A DNA stretch of 64,000 nt from NCBI GenBank assembly GCA_050633365.1, contig JBOEGJ010000004.1, positions 1 through 64,000 of the forward strand. The letters run 5' to 3'. Origin of the DNA: Pseudomaricurvus sp050633365. GTDB taxonomy: Bacteria > Pseudomonadota > Gammaproteobacteria > Pseudomonadales > Cellvibrionaceae. The notes beneath the pieces were generated by a model, which saw only the letters and a program-made list of their open reading frames with translations, searched no databases and was not told where the DNA came from. The position numbers and the translations under genes are program-made. This document shows positions 24,957 through 33,962 of this stretch, piece after piece. Numbering within the stretch: position 1 is the stretch's first letter; every line of letters starts with the position of its first letter.

Positions 24957-26807
24957 ATGAAAAATTCTGTTCTATTGTCTGCGGCAATTGCCGCTATCGT
25001 CGCAGGTTCTGCCAATGCGAACGACGCTAAAAAAGTTGACGACGAATTGATCGTAACAGCCACCCGTGTCGCTCAACCTATCCATAAGGTTCTAGCTTCG
25101 GTTGAGGTTATCGGTCGTTCAGATATCGAAAAAACTCATGCTACTAATATGGTTGAGTTGTTGGGCCGTGTTCCAGGAATTGATTATCGCGACAGTGGAA
25201 GCCGTGGTTCTAATTCAAGTATCTATATGCGTGGTACGAACAGTGATCACGTACTTATACTCATCGATGGCGTCCGTAGCGCTAGCGCTACCTCTGGGAC
25301 TACTGCTCTTCAGCAAATCCCTCTCGATCAAATTGAGCGTATTGAGATTGTAAAAGGTCCCCGAGCTAGCCTCTACGGTGCCGATGCCATCGGTGGAGTG
25401 ATTCAAGTTTTCACTCGACGTGGAGGCAGCCAATCGGGCTATGTGGCCACTGAAGTCGGATCAAATGATTTGTTTAAAGGATCAGCTGGATTCACTTTTG
25501 GCAACGAAACCACTAAGGCCAGTATTGGGGTGAGCTATGAAGATACCGATGGCTTTGATTCAACCAATACAGCTGGCGCCGATGCCGATGATGACGGTTA
25601 TGAAGAAAAGTCGATTCGCCTGAGTTTTGATCATCGCTTTGCCAATGACTGGATCTTTAATGCTGCAGCCCTAAGAACCGATGCGGATACTGAATTTGAC
25701 AGCGGCAGCAATGATTATTCCGAGTCTCTTACACAAACATTGAGTGCGGGCTTGATAGCGCCTATTTCCGAAGATTTAACTATTAAGTTAACAGTCGCGG
25801 AAAATAGAGACGAATCCGAAGGTTTTGGTACGAATACCAGTGTATTTGATACCAAACGCGAGATGGCGACTGTTCAGGCAGATTATTCTATCAATGAAAA
25901 GAATGTTCTCACCTTAGGTTATGATTACTATGAAGACGCGGTTACCTCGACCACCGCGTTTACTGTTGATGCGCAAGACAACAAGGCGTATTTCTTACAG
26001 TATCAAGGGGAGTTGCAGCAGCTTCTACTAACGGCCTCATTTCGAAGTGATGATCACGAGAATTTTGGACGCAACAATACCCGCACACTAGCGGTCGGTT
26101 ACCCCATTGCGGATAACACCTTGTTGAGCATTTCATACGGTACGGCGTTTAAGGCACCTACGTTTAACGATCTACATTTCCCTTATCAAGAGTTCGATTT
26201 TGGTGGCGGGTTTATCTATAAGTACTCGGGCAACCCTAATGTCACTCCTGAAAGTTCTAAGTCTTATGAGATCTTACTTAGAAGCAACTGGGAAAATATC
26301 TCTTGGTATGCTTCCTACTACGAAACCCAGGTAGAGGACCTCATTGAGTTGGGAGCTGTTGGCGATGTGAATACTGTGGTCAATGTTAGCGAAGCCGAGA
26401 TTACTGGAGCAGAAGTAGGCGCGGATTATTCTCTGTTGGGCTGGAACAACACGCTCTCAGTAACCTATACCGACCCAAGAGATGAATCCGATGATTCCAT
26501 GCTCTCTGATCGTTCTCGTGGAGCGATTAGCTATGCCGTTGATCGTCGCTTTGGAGACCTAGAAATATACGCTCTTTGGAAGGCGCAGAGTTATCGCTAC
26601 AATTCTAGTGGAACAAGACTGAGTGGCTTCAATACTGTTGATGTGCGAGCATCATACGAAATCACGGAAGCTTTACAGCTCTCAGCAAAGGTCAATAATA
26701 TATTTGATGTTGATTACACCATAAATCAACGTGATAGTTTTTCCGGCCCGACTATTTATCAGACTGCAGGGCGTACTGTTTCGCTTTCTGCAAAATACAG
26801 TTTCTAA
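24957..26807 (+). CDS. btuB: TonB-dependent vitamin B12 outer-membrane receptor
   Basis: The signal peptide ends near AGSANA and the TonB box DELIVTATR follows. The plug domain shows VELLGRVPGIDY, IYMRGTNSDHVLILIDGVR and KGPRASLYGADAIGGVIQVFT, close to BtuB. The barrel ends with a C-terminal aromatic (KYSF). At 616 aa it has a typical length. The receptor imports cobalamins across the outer membrane using TonB energy. The assignment to B12 rather than another siderophore is strongly supported by the riboswitch in its leader and the cobalamin genes after it. The ATG at 24957 with GGGGA upstream is chosen; the frame also contains a TTG at 24945. Confidence 0.95.
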   Translation: MKNSVLLSAAIAAIVAGSANANDAKKVDDELIVTATRVAQPIHKVLASVEVIGRSDIEKTHATNMVELLGRVPGIDYRDSGSRGSNSSIYMRGTNSDHVLILIDGVRSASATSGTTALQQIPLDQIERIEIVKGPRASLYGADAIGGVIQVFTRRGGSQSGYVATEVGSNDLFKGSAGFTFGNETTKASIGVSYEDTDGFDSTNTAGADADDDGYEEKSIRLSFDHRFANDWIFNAAALRTDADTEFDSGSNDYSESLTQTLSAGLIAPISEDLTIKLTVAENRDESEGFGTNTSVFDTKREMATVQADYSINEKNVLTLGYDYYEDAVTSTTAFTVDAQDNKAYFLQYQGELQQLLLTASFRSDDHENFGRNNTRTLAVGYPIADNTLLSISYGTAFKAPTFNDLHFPYQEFDFGGGFIYKYSGNPNVTPESSKSYEILLRSNWENISWYASYYETQVEDLIELGAVGDVNTVVNVSEAEITGAEVGADYSLLGWNNTLSVTYTDPRDESDDSMLSDRSRGAISYAVDRRFGDLEIYALWKAQSYRYNSSGTRLSGFNTVDVRASYEITEALQLSAKVNNIFDVDYTINQRDSFSGPTIYQTAGRTVSLSAKYSF

Positions 26808-26816
26808 TTGGGATTA

Positions 26817-26844
26817 AGGAGTTGAGAGTATTGATTCAACTCCT
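26817..26844 (+). other. Hairpin after btuB
   Basis: AGGAGTTGA and TCAACTCCT pair perfectly over 9 bp with a 10-base loop, starting 10 bp after the btuB stop. It is not followed by a U-tract and sits just before the strong terminator. Confidence 0.5.
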
Positions 26845-26861
26845 CACCAATGATTGAAATG

Positions 26862-26897
26862 AAACAAGAAAAGGAGGTCTGCCTCCTTTTCTTGTTT
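26862..26897 (+). terminator. Strong intrinsic terminator between btuB and the permease gene
   Basis: AAACAAGAAAAGGAGG and CCTCCTTTTCTTGTTT form a perfect 16-bp stem with a TCTG loop, and the 3' arm is T-rich. It would limit read-through, so the receptor should be made in excess of the downstream ABC transporter and biosynthesis genes. No separate promoter is obvious in the 25 bp before the permease. Confidence 0.8.
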
Positions 26898-26922
26898 TCG
26901 AAACTTAGATATATCGAAGCGT

Positions 26923-27939
26923 ATGAAACGAATTTCTGCCCAAAAATTGACTATAACACTAGTGCTTATGTTGCCGATGGCGATATTGTTGGGCTTAGTA
27001 TTAGGGCCAGAAATCATTATTCCCATGATCGATTCCGCCGGAGTTGGGGCTGTTTCTGATCGACTTATTCTAGAGAAAATACGTCTACCAAGAACTCTCT
27101 TAGCAGCCCTGGTCGGGGCCACTCTCGCCGTGGCCGGAGTGATGATGCAGGGGTTGTTTCGCAATCCATTGGCAGACCCTTCTCTTATTGGTGTGTCCAG
27201 CGGAGCTTCAGCAGGCGCAAGTTTTGTCATTGTCTTTGGTGCGGGTTTGTTTGGCTCTCATGAGCTGATTGGCATCTCTGCGGTCGCAACCGGCGCTTTC
27301 TTGGGCGCGGTGTCGGCCACATTCCTCGTCTATCGATTGGCGGCATCAGCCACCGGGACTTCGGTGGCGACCATGCTCTTGGCGGGTATTGCGATCAGCG
27401 CTCTAGCGGGTGCAATCAACAGTTTTTTCAGTTTTATTGCCGACAACCACATGCTGCGGCAAATCAGTTTGTGGCAAATGGGATCGCTCAGTGGGGCGTC
27501 TTGGGCGCGGCTGGCGATGGCGGCGAGCATCTTGGGTGGATTGTTCCTCTGGATTCCTCGTTATTCGACCGCGCTTAACGCATTTTTGTTAGGCGAATCA
27601 GAAGCTCGACATCTCGGTATCGATGTCGATCGCATTAAAGTTCAGATCATCATAGTGGTGGCTCTCGCGGTGGGTATCTGTGTAGCGCTTACTGGCACCA
27701 TCGCTTTTGTGGGGTTGATAACCCCCCATATTATTCGCATGTTAATCGGACCGGATCACAAAGGCTTGATTCCTTGCAGTATGTTAGCTGGCGCTGTTTT
27801 ACTGATGGTGGCCGATGCGGTATCGAGGTTTGTGTTGGCACCGGGTGAGTTACCCATCGGTGTAGTAACGGCGCTGCTTGGGGCTCCCTTCTTTTTGTCT
27901 CTACTCTATCGTCAGCGCACCAGCTTGGGGGAGCGCTAA
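26923..27939 (+). CDS. btuC: FecCD-family ABC permease (cobalamin importer BtuC type)
   Basis: This 338-aa protein has about ten hydrophobic segments and the family signatures LEKIRLPRTLLAALVGA, MMQGLFRNPLADPSLIGVSSGA and a cytoplasmic EARHLGIDVDRIK coupling loop, where the ATPase docks. Transporters of this family carry cobalamin, haem or ferric siderophores. The riboswitch upstream and BtuF downstream make cobalamin the likely substrate. The permease ends 1 base into the ATPase gene, indicating translational coupling. Sequence flavour alone also resembles haem permeases (HmuU). Confidence 0.85.
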   Translation: MKRISAQKLTITLVLMLPMAILLGLVLGPEIIIPMIDSAGVGAVSDRLILEKIRLPRTLLAALVGATLAVAGVMMQGLFRNPLADPSLIGVSSGASAGASFVIVFGAGLFGSHELIGISAVATGAFLGAVSATFLVYRLAASATGTSVATMLLAGIAISALAGAINSFFSFIADNHMLRQISLWQMGSLSGASWARLAMAASILGGLFLWIPRYSTALNAFLLGESEARHLGIDVDRIKVQIIIVVALAVGICVALTGTIAFVGLITPHIIRMLIGPDHKGLIPCSMLAGAVLLMVADAVSRFVLAPGELPIGVVTALLGAPFFLSLLYRQRTSLGER

Positions 27940-28709
27940 TGCTAAAGCTCGAGGGTATTAATCTTTGTCTAAACCAATCACAGATTCTTGAAGGTGTTTC
28001 GCTGCAGGTCGCGCCGGGTCAGGTGGTGGTGGTGTTAGGCCCCAACGGCGCGGGTAAATCCTCTTTGTTGAAAGTGGCTTGCGGAGAAGTGAGAGCTGAT
28101 TCGGGCCGTGTCGAATTTAACGGTCAAGTGCTATCGCAATACGCCGCGCGGGACAAAGCGCTGCACATGTCGGTGCTGCCTCAGCAATCATCGCTGACCT
28201 TTCCATTTTTGGTACGCGATGTGGTTACCTTGGGGCGCAGCCCTCACGATACCGGTCGCGTTGTCGACGCTGACATTGTCGAGCAGGCGCTCACCGCCGC
28301 CGATGTCTGGTATCTGCGCGATCAGTATTACACCAATTTGTCCGGTGGCGAAAAGCAGCGAGTGCAAATGGCGCGGGTATTGGCTCAGCTATGGCTGCCC
28401 ACCGATGATCAAATGCGTTTGGCGATCCTTGATGAGCCCACCTCGGCGCTGGATTACGCGCACCAACAAATGGTTGCCACACAGTTACGGCAGAGAGCCG
28501 ATAGCGGCGTTGCCGTTTTGACAGCTATGCACGATTTGAATTTAGCGGCGCAATGCGCCGATGTCATGGTACTGATGTGTTGTGGTCAGGTGCGGGCGCT
28601 TGGAACGCCGGAGGAAGTGTTGCAAGAAGACATTTTACAGGACGTGTTTCAGGTGAAATTTAACCGTATTACTCACCCTCAAAGTGGCCGCCCTTGGCTC
28701 ATTAACTAA
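27939..28709 (+). CDS. btuD: ABC transporter ATP-binding protein (cobalamin importer BtuD type)
   Basis: Walker A is GPNGAGKSS (near residue 35), the ABC signature is LSGGEKQRVQMAR and Walker B is LAILDEPTSALD; the switch histidine follows in MHDLNLA. The insert between signature and Walker B (AQLWLPTDDQMR) is a trait of haem-type HmuV ATPases, but the operon is a cobalamin one. The gene begins at the permease stop and lies 9 bp before cbiB. It powers the BtuC/BtuF importer in the inner membrane. The name is given by context. Confidence 0.85.
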   Translation: MLKLEGINLCLNQSQILEGVSLQVAPGQVVVVLGPNGAGKSSLLKVACGEVRADSGRVEFNGQVLSQYAARDKALHMSVLPQQSSLTFPFLVRDVVTLGRSPHDTGRVVDADIVEQALTAADVWYLRDQYYTNLSGGEKQRVQMARVLAQLWLPTDDQMRLAILDEPTSALDYAHQQMVATQLRQRADSGVAVLTAMHDLNLAAQCADVMVLMCCGQVRALGTPEEVLQEDILQDVFQVKFNRITHPQSGRPWLIN

Positions 28710-28718
28710 GGTGTAAAC

Positions 28719-29720
28719 ATGGCTGAATTGACGAGTCCTATGGTCATGATTGCGGCCGTTTTGTTGGCGATTTTTTTGGATGTGATCTTCGCGGAACCGC
28801 GTCGCTGGCATCCATTGGTTGGGTTTGGCAATCTCGTCTCTTGGTGTGAATCTTGGGCTAATGTCAGTTCGGCGAGTGATCAACGCAAAAAGCGAATGGG
28901 TATCGTCTGCTGGTTACTCCTCGTGGCGCCGCTGCCGATCTCGATCGTTTATTTGCAGAGTCATTGGTTCCAATGGTTTGGGCCAACCTCTTGGTTTGGA
29001 ACAGCTTCTTGGTTTGGGAGTGTCTCGGGCGGCGTCCTTGTGCCGGCAATTTGTTTGTACTTTTCTATCGGTTGGAGCAGTTTACGACAGCACGCAAGAG
29101 CTGTTTCAAATGGTTTTGAAATCGCTGGTATCGATGCGGCGCGAGAACAAGTTAGCCGGATTGTGAGTCGCGATACCGATACCATGGACGAAGCCGCAGT
29201 GGCTCGCGCCACTATCGAGTCGGTGTTGGAAAACGGCAGTGACGCGGTCTTTGCGCCCGTATTTTGGTTTCTCATTCTTGGGCCTGCGGGCGCCGTCGCC
29301 TATCGATTAGCCAACACCCTAGATGCAATGTGGGGCTATCGCACAGAACGTCTAAATCAATTTGGTTGGATGAGCGCAAAAATGGACGACCTTCTTAATT
29401 ATATTCCCGCGCGCTTAACCGCTCTCACTTACGCACTCTTTGGTTTGCGGCGTCAGGCGTTGGATTGTTGGCAGCAGCAAGCCGCAGATTGCGCCAGCCC
29501 CAATGGCGGACCGGTGATGTGTAGCGGCGCTGGCGCACTCAATATTTGTTTGGGCGGCGGCGCCTATTATCACGGCCAGTGGCAGGAGCGGGTTTATATG
29601 GGCGCGGGGCGTGAAGCCGTCATGACCGATGTAGAGCGCAGCGTCCAATTAGTTGATAACACGCTTTTGTTTTGGTGTGTGGCGCTGTTGCTTGTTGCGC
29701 TTACCGGAGGCGTATTCTAG
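28719..29720 (+). CDS. cbiB: Adenosylcobinamide-phosphate synthase (CbiB; CobD in Pseudomonas naming)
   Basis: This integral membrane enzyme joins adenosylcobyric acid to aminopropanol phosphate. The N-terminus has LDVIFAEPRRWHPLVGFGN, followed by SRDTDTMDEAAVARATIES and ENGSDAVFAPVFWF, which are family hallmarks, and the C-terminal part has CASPNGGPVMCSGAGALN. The length (333 aa) is normal. A short repetitive segment with three SWFG-like units (28978-29022) lies in a periplasmic or membrane loop. The gene stops immediately before the ATG of the next gene. Confidence 0.93.
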   Translation: MAELTSPMVMIAAVLLAIFLDVIFAEPRRWHPLVGFGNLVSWCESWANVSSASDQRKKRMGIVCWLLLVAPLPISIVYLQSHWFQWFGPTSWFGTASWFGSVSGGVLVPAICLYFSIGWSSLRQHARAVSNGFEIAGIDAAREQVSRIVSRDTDTMDEAAVARATIESVLENGSDAVFAPVFWFLILGPAGAVAYRLANTLDAMWGYRTERLNQFGWMSAKMDDLLNYIPARLTALTYALFGLRRQALDCWQQQAADCASPNGGPVMCSGAGALNICLGGGAYYHGQWQERVYMGAGREAVMTDVERSVQLVDNTLLFWCVALLLVALTGGVF

Positions 29721-30764
29721 ATGTTAAACCATGGTGGTCAGTTGCGGCAGGCCCAAAGGCAATACCCTTTGGCTCCTCTGCCTTGGTTGGATTTATCCAC
29801 CGGTATTGCCCCATGGACTTGGCCGGTGCCGTCAGTTCCGGTAGAAGTATGGCAGCGTTTGCCAGAAGGCGATCCCGAGCTTGCGGTTGCCGCCCGTGGT
29901 TTTTACCGCTCACCAGAGGCTCAGGTGTTAGCGGTGTCCGGCTCTCAGGCGGCGATCGAAAAAATACCCACGCTGGTGCCGAGATCTCATGTGGCGCTGC
30001 CGTTGTGGGGGTACGCCGAACACCAAAAAGCCTGGCGAAAAGCGGGCCATCAGCTGCATTTTTATCGCCACTGCGATGAGCTCAGTGAGTGGATTGATTC
30101 GGGAAAGATTCAACACGCAGTGGTGATCAATCCCAATAACCCAAGCGCTCAATGGATTGAAGCGGCGAACATAGAACGCTGGCAACAACGACTGCAGTCC
30201 CGTGACGGATACCTATTGGTTGACGAAGCATTTGCCGACGCGCTGCCGCAACAAGCCGCAACCGCGGCAAGTTTAATTGATCGCAATCGCCTAAACCTGA
30301 TCGTGTTGCGCTCGGTCGGTAAATTCTTTGGTTTGGCTGGGTTGCGCTTGGGTTTCGTGCTCGGCTCACAGGCGTTTATCGAGAGGTTACAAACTGAGCT
30401 ACCTCTTTGGGATGTGGCGCATCCGGCTCAATGGCTAGGCGTACAACTTTTAAACGATGCACATTGGCATCAACAGCAGCGCCAGCGTATTGAAAATTCC
30501 CGCCGGGAGCTAGAGTCGTTATTGCGCGAACTGCTTCCGCTCGCTATGGCTGATGCACTGCGATCGAGTACACTGTTTGTCAGCCTGTTTTTTGATCGTG
30601 AAGCCTTGAAGGATCTTCATCGCCTTTTGGCGGAGCAGGGAATATGGGTTCGTTTTTTTGAACCGCAAGAAGGGCCAGCGGGTCTGCGTTTTGGTCTGAC
30701 TGATCAACAGGGGTTAGCTCGATTGAGGGCGGCTCTCACATCAGATCTTTGTCGTTTTTTTTAG
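29721..30764 (+). CDS. cobD: L-threonine-O-3-phosphate decarboxylase (CobD; CobC in Pseudomonas naming)
   Basis: This is a PLP fold-type I enzyme, aspartate-aminotransferase-like. It decarboxylates threonine phosphate to aminopropanol phosphate, the linker used by CbiB. Landmarks are LDLSTGIAPWTWP at the N-terminus, INPNNPSAQW (the NPNNPT-like motif), LLVDEAFAD, and the PLP lysine in SVGKFFGLAGLRLGF. It directly follows cbiB with no gap, which matches the shared step. The length (347 aa) is typical. Confidence 0.9.
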   Translation: MLNHGGQLRQAQRQYPLAPLPWLDLSTGIAPWTWPVPSVPVEVWQRLPEGDPELAVAARGFYRSPEAQVLAVSGSQAAIEKIPTLVPRSHVALPLWGYAEHQKAWRKAGHQLHFYRHCDELSEWIDSGKIQHAVVINPNNPSAQWIEAANIERWQQRLQSRDGYLLVDEAFADALPQQAATAASLIDRNRLNLIVLRSVGKFFGLAGLRLGFVLGSQAFIERLQTELPLWDVAHPAQWLGVQLLNDAHWHQQQRQRIENSRRELESLLRELLPLAMADALRSSTLFVSLFFDREALKDLHRLLAEQGIWVRFFEPQEGPAGLRFGLTDQQGLARLRAALTSDLCRFF

Positions 30765-30815
30765 ATGGATGGATCATTCTCCAGTGTTGAAGTGGGCTCC
30801 TAATAAGAGAAGTTT

Positions 30816-31700
30816 ATGAGAAAGTTTGTTAGCGCCATTATGGCGGTATTATGCTCTTTGTCGGCATCGATGCTATCGGCTGCCGCAGTGAGTGTTGTCG
30901 ATGATTTGGGTAATCGGGTTAACCTCGAACGGCCCGCGCAGCGAATCGTTGCTTTGGCGCCTCATATTGTTGAGATGGTGTATGCGGTGGGCAGTGGAGA
31001 GCAATTGGTTGGTGCGGTTAATTACAGCGATTACCCTGAAGCGGCTAAGGCTCTTCCTCGAGTTGGCACTTACAAAGCCTTTAGTGCCGAGGCGATTTTA
31101 CGGCTAAATCCCGATTTGGTGCTGGCGTGGCACTCGGGCAATGGCGCTCAACGGGTGGCCCCTGTGCAGGCGTTGGGAATTCCGATTTACTTCTCTGAGC
31201 CTCGCTCTTTAGAGGATATCGGTAAGGCTCTCGAAAAAATTGCTGTGCTTTCTGGTCGAGAGAGCCCCGAAAAGGCACGGTTGGCCTTCGAGCAAGAGCT
31301 GTCTTTGCTGCGTTCACAGTACGCACATCAGTCTGAAGTTTCCGTGTTCTATCAGGTGTGGAATCGACCCCTGCAAACCCTCAATGGCGATCATTTAATC
31401 AGTGATGTCATTCGCTTGTGCGGTGGTAGAAACGTTTTTAGCGAGGCCAAAACCCTAGCGCCGCAAATCAGTGTCGAGTCAATTTTGCGATTGAATCCAC
31501 AGGTGATTGTCGCCAGTGGTATGGGCGAAGCTCGTCCAGAGTGGCTCGATGAGTGGTCGCGCTGGCCAAGTTTGACGGCTGTAAAAAACGCACAACTTAG
31601 GTTCATTCCACCCGATATTATTCAGCGCCATACCCCTCGTGTTCTCAAGGGCGCTAGATTGATGTGCGAACATTTACAGCAGGCTCGAGATGTCTATTGA
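30816..31700 (+). CDS. btuF: Periplasmic cobalamin-binding protein
   Basis: A signal peptide (hydrophobic core IMAVLCSLSASML) ends near SAAAVS. The mature protein is a class III binding protein with VDDLGNRVNLERPAQRIVALAPHIVEMVYAVG and VGAVNYSDYPEAAK, close to BtuF. It delivers cobalamin to the BtuCD importer. It is separated from btuC and btuD by two biosynthesis genes but is in the same operon. The last 11 bases overlap the next ORF. Confidence 0.92.
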   Translation: MRKFVSAIMAVLCSLSASMLSAAAVSVVDDLGNRVNLERPAQRIVALAPHIVEMVYAVGSGEQLVGAVNYSDYPEAAKALPRVGTYKAFSAEAILRLNPDLVLAWHSGNGAQRVAPVQALGIPIYFSEPRSLEDIGKALEKIAVLSGRESPEKARLAFEQELSLLRSQYAHQSEVSVFYQVWNRPLQTLNGDHLISDVIRLCGGRNVFSEAKTLAPQISVESILRLNPQVIVASGMGEARPEWLDEWSRWPSLTAVKNAQLRFIPPDIIQRHTPRVLKGARLMCEHLQQARDVY

Positions 31701-32454
31701 AGAAGGCGAGGATATAAGCGTGAATGAATTCGACTCCGAGCGCAAAGCCGGCGTTTATCAAGCTATTCACGAACGCCGTGATATGCGGCACTTTCGCAGT
31801 GATGCGATCGATCCCACTATTATTGAGAAATTACTCTTGGCTGCTCACGCCGCTCCCAGCGTAGGCATGATGCAACCTTGGCGAATTATTCGTATTGCCA
31901 AACCTGAAAGCCGTCAAGCGCTTCATCAATTGGTTGAACGTGAGCGCGTCAAAACCGCAGAGGCGTTGGGTAAGCGTGCTGATGAATTTATGCAGTTGAA
32001 GGTGCAGGGTGTTTTGGACTGCGGTGAAGTGTGGGTTGTGTCGCTGATGGATCAACGACAGCGCCATGTATTTGGTCGGCGCACCATGGAACAAATGGAT
32101 TTAGCATCGGCATCTTGTGCGATTCAAAATGTGTGGTTGGCGGCAAGAGCCGAAGGTATTGGTATGGGCTGGGTGTCGATATTTGAGCCCGAAGAGGTGC
32201 GTCAATTGCTGTCTATGCCAGATGACACTGATCCGATCGCCATTTTGTGTCTTGGTCATGTAGACAGTTTTTATTCGCAGCCGATGTTAATCCAAGAGGG
32301 TTGGGCTGAGCGCGGTCAGTTGCAGGACTACGTCATGGATGATCAGTGGGACTCAGAGAAAGCCGAGCGCTCGCAGCAGCAGTGGGACCAAGCAAAAACT
32401 CTCAAGGTTGAGAGAGAGACATCTCAGCGATCGACAAAACCTGAGGATAAGTAA
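31690..32454 (+). CDS. bluB: 5,6-dimethylbenzimidazole synthase
   Basis: BluB is a flavin-destroying nitroreductase-fold enzyme that turns reduced FMN into the lower ligand of B12. It has the diagnostic IHERRDMRHFRSD, AAHAAPSVGMMQPWRII and ARAEGIGMGWVSIF motifs; the conserved aspartate of the BluB active site falls in RRDMRHF. The ATG at 31690 overlaps btuF; an in-frame GTG at 31720 with GGCGAGG upstream may be the real start. The C-terminal 50 residues are charged and variable. The gene precedes cobQ by 2 bp. Confidence 0.93.
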   Translation: MSIEEGEDISVNEFDSERKAGVYQAIHERRDMRHFRSDAIDPTIIEKLLLAAHAAPSVGMMQPWRIIRIAKPESRQALHQLVERERVKTAEALGKRADEFMQLKVQGVLDCGEVWVVSLMDQRQRHVFGRRTMEQMDLASASCAIQNVWLAARAEGIGMGWVSIFEPEEVRQLLSMPDDTDPIAILCLGHVDSFYSQPMLIQEGWAERGQLQDYVMDDQWDSEKAERSQQQWDQAKTLKVERETSQRSTKPEDK

Positions 32455-32456
32455 CT

Positions 32457-33962
32457 GTGAAAAAAACACTCATGGTGCAAGGAACAACATCTGATGCGGG
32501 CAAGAGCACGTTAGTGACAGCGTTGTGTAGAGTGTTCAAACAACAAGGTTTGAACAACGTGCCATTTAAACCTCAAAATATGGCATTAAACAGCGCGGTT
32601 ACCAGCGACGGCGGCGAGATCGGTCGCGCGCAGGCGGTGCAGGCGTTTGCCGCGGGCCTAGAGCCCCATACAGATATGAATCCGGTACTACTAAAGCCTA
32701 ACAGTGATACCGGAGCCCAGGTGATTATTCACGGCAAAGCGGTGACGAACATGGAGGCGGCCGCTTATCACGATTACAAAAGGGTTGCGATGGATGCGGT
32801 GTTGGAATCCCATTCACGTCTGTGTGATCAATATCAAGCGGTATTCGTGGAAGGTGCAGGCAGCCCAGCAGAGATTAATTTGCGCGATCGAGATATCGCC
32901 AATATGGGATTTGCAGAGGCGGTGGATTGTCCGGTTATTCTTATCGCCGACATTGATAAAGGCGGCGTGTTCGCGCATCTCGTCGGCACCTTAGCGCTCT
33001 TGTCGGAGAGTGAACAAAATCGCGTGGCGGGATTTATTATTAATCGTTTTCGGGGTGATATCGGTCTACTGCAGTCTGGACTGGATTGGCTGGAGCAGCG
33101 CACAGGAAAGCCCGTGCTGGGGGTTTTACCTTACTTACACGGCTTTCATCTGGAAGCGGAAGACGCGCTCACGGTGAATACACAAGCTGACGATCAATTT
33201 GTCGAAAGAAAGTTGCGAGTGGTTGTTCCAGCGATACCGCGTATTAGTAATCACACCGACTTCGATGCTTTGCGTTTGCACCCGCAAGTGGAGTTTATGT
33301 TTGTCGGCCCCGATCAGGCAATGCCCACAGCAGATCTCATTGTACTGCCCGGCAGCAAAAGTGTTATCGCCGATCTCAAGTTTTTAGGCGAGCAAGGCTG
33401 GCCTCAACGTATCGAAAAACACTTGCGTTACGGCGGAAAACTCATCGGCATTTGCGGCGGTTACCAGATGTTAGGTGCCAAGATTCACGATCCCGACGGT
33501 ATCGAAGGCAAGCCAGAGAGTATTCGTGGCTTAGGTCTTATGGATTTTCAGACAACCCTCTATCCAGGAAAATCACTCACCAATCGAACGGGTCTGTTAA
33601 TGTTAGGCTCTGACTCCTTGCCCGTATCGATGAGTGGCTACGAAATCCATGCTGGGAGAACACAGGGGCCCGCTCTCGACCGCCCTGCTCTGAAGTGGCA
33701 AGTTGATGAGCAATGGCAAGCCGACGGCGCCATCAGCGATGACGAACAAATTCTGGGTACCTACCTGCACGGTTTGTTTGATGAGCGCGATGCTTTGGCG
33801 GCGCTGTTGCACTGGGCGGGTCTCGAGGTTGAAACGAACTTCGACTATCAAGCCCTGCGCGAGCGAGAGGTTCAGCGCTTGAGTGACTCGGTTGAGCAAT
33901 CTATGGATTGGGAGAAATGGAATCGCGTTCTGCCCAGTTTCAAGTTTGACCCCTGTTCATGA
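32457..33962 (+). CDS. cobQ: Cobyric acid synthase
   Basis: CobQ (CbiP) amidates four carboxylates of adenosylcobyrinic a,c-diamide. The N-terminal dethiobiotin-synthetase-like half has VQGTTSDAGKSTLVTALCR and FKPQNMALNSAVT. The C-terminal glutamine amidotransferase half has LPGSKSVIADL, the nucleophile cysteine in GICGGYQMLG and the histidine in GTYLHGLFD. The start is a GTG at 32457. The length (501 aa) is typical. Its stop overlaps the start of the following gene as ATGA. Confidence 0.95.
   Translation: MKKTLMVQGTTSDAGKSTLVTALCRVFKQQGLNNVPFKPQNMALNSAVTSDGGEIGRAQAVQAFAAGLEPHTDMNPVLLKPNSDTGAQVIIHGKAVTNMEAAAYHDYKRVAMDAVLESHSRLCDQYQAVFVEGAGSPAEINLRDRDIANMGFAEAVDCPVILIADIDKGGVFAHLVGTLALLSESEQNRVAGFIINRFRGDIGLLQSGLDWLEQRTGKPVLGVLPYLHGFHLEAEDALTVNTQADDQFVERKLRVVVPAIPRISNHTDFDALRLHPQVEFMFVGPDQAMPTADLIVLPGSKSVIADLKFLGEQGWPQRIEKHLRYGGKLIGICGGYQMLGAKIHDPDGIEGKPESIRGLGLMDFQTTLYPGKSLTNRTGLLMLGSDSLPVSMSGYEIHAGRTQGPALDRPALKWQVDEQWQADGAISDDEQILGTYLHGLFDERDALAALLHWAGLEVETNFDYQALREREVQRLSDSVEQSMDWEKWNRVLPSFKFDPCS

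Noticed and set aside
28978..29022. SWFG repeat in cbiB as a functional tandem domain
   Set aside because: It is a short low-complexity loop of three units; the rest of the enzyme is normal.
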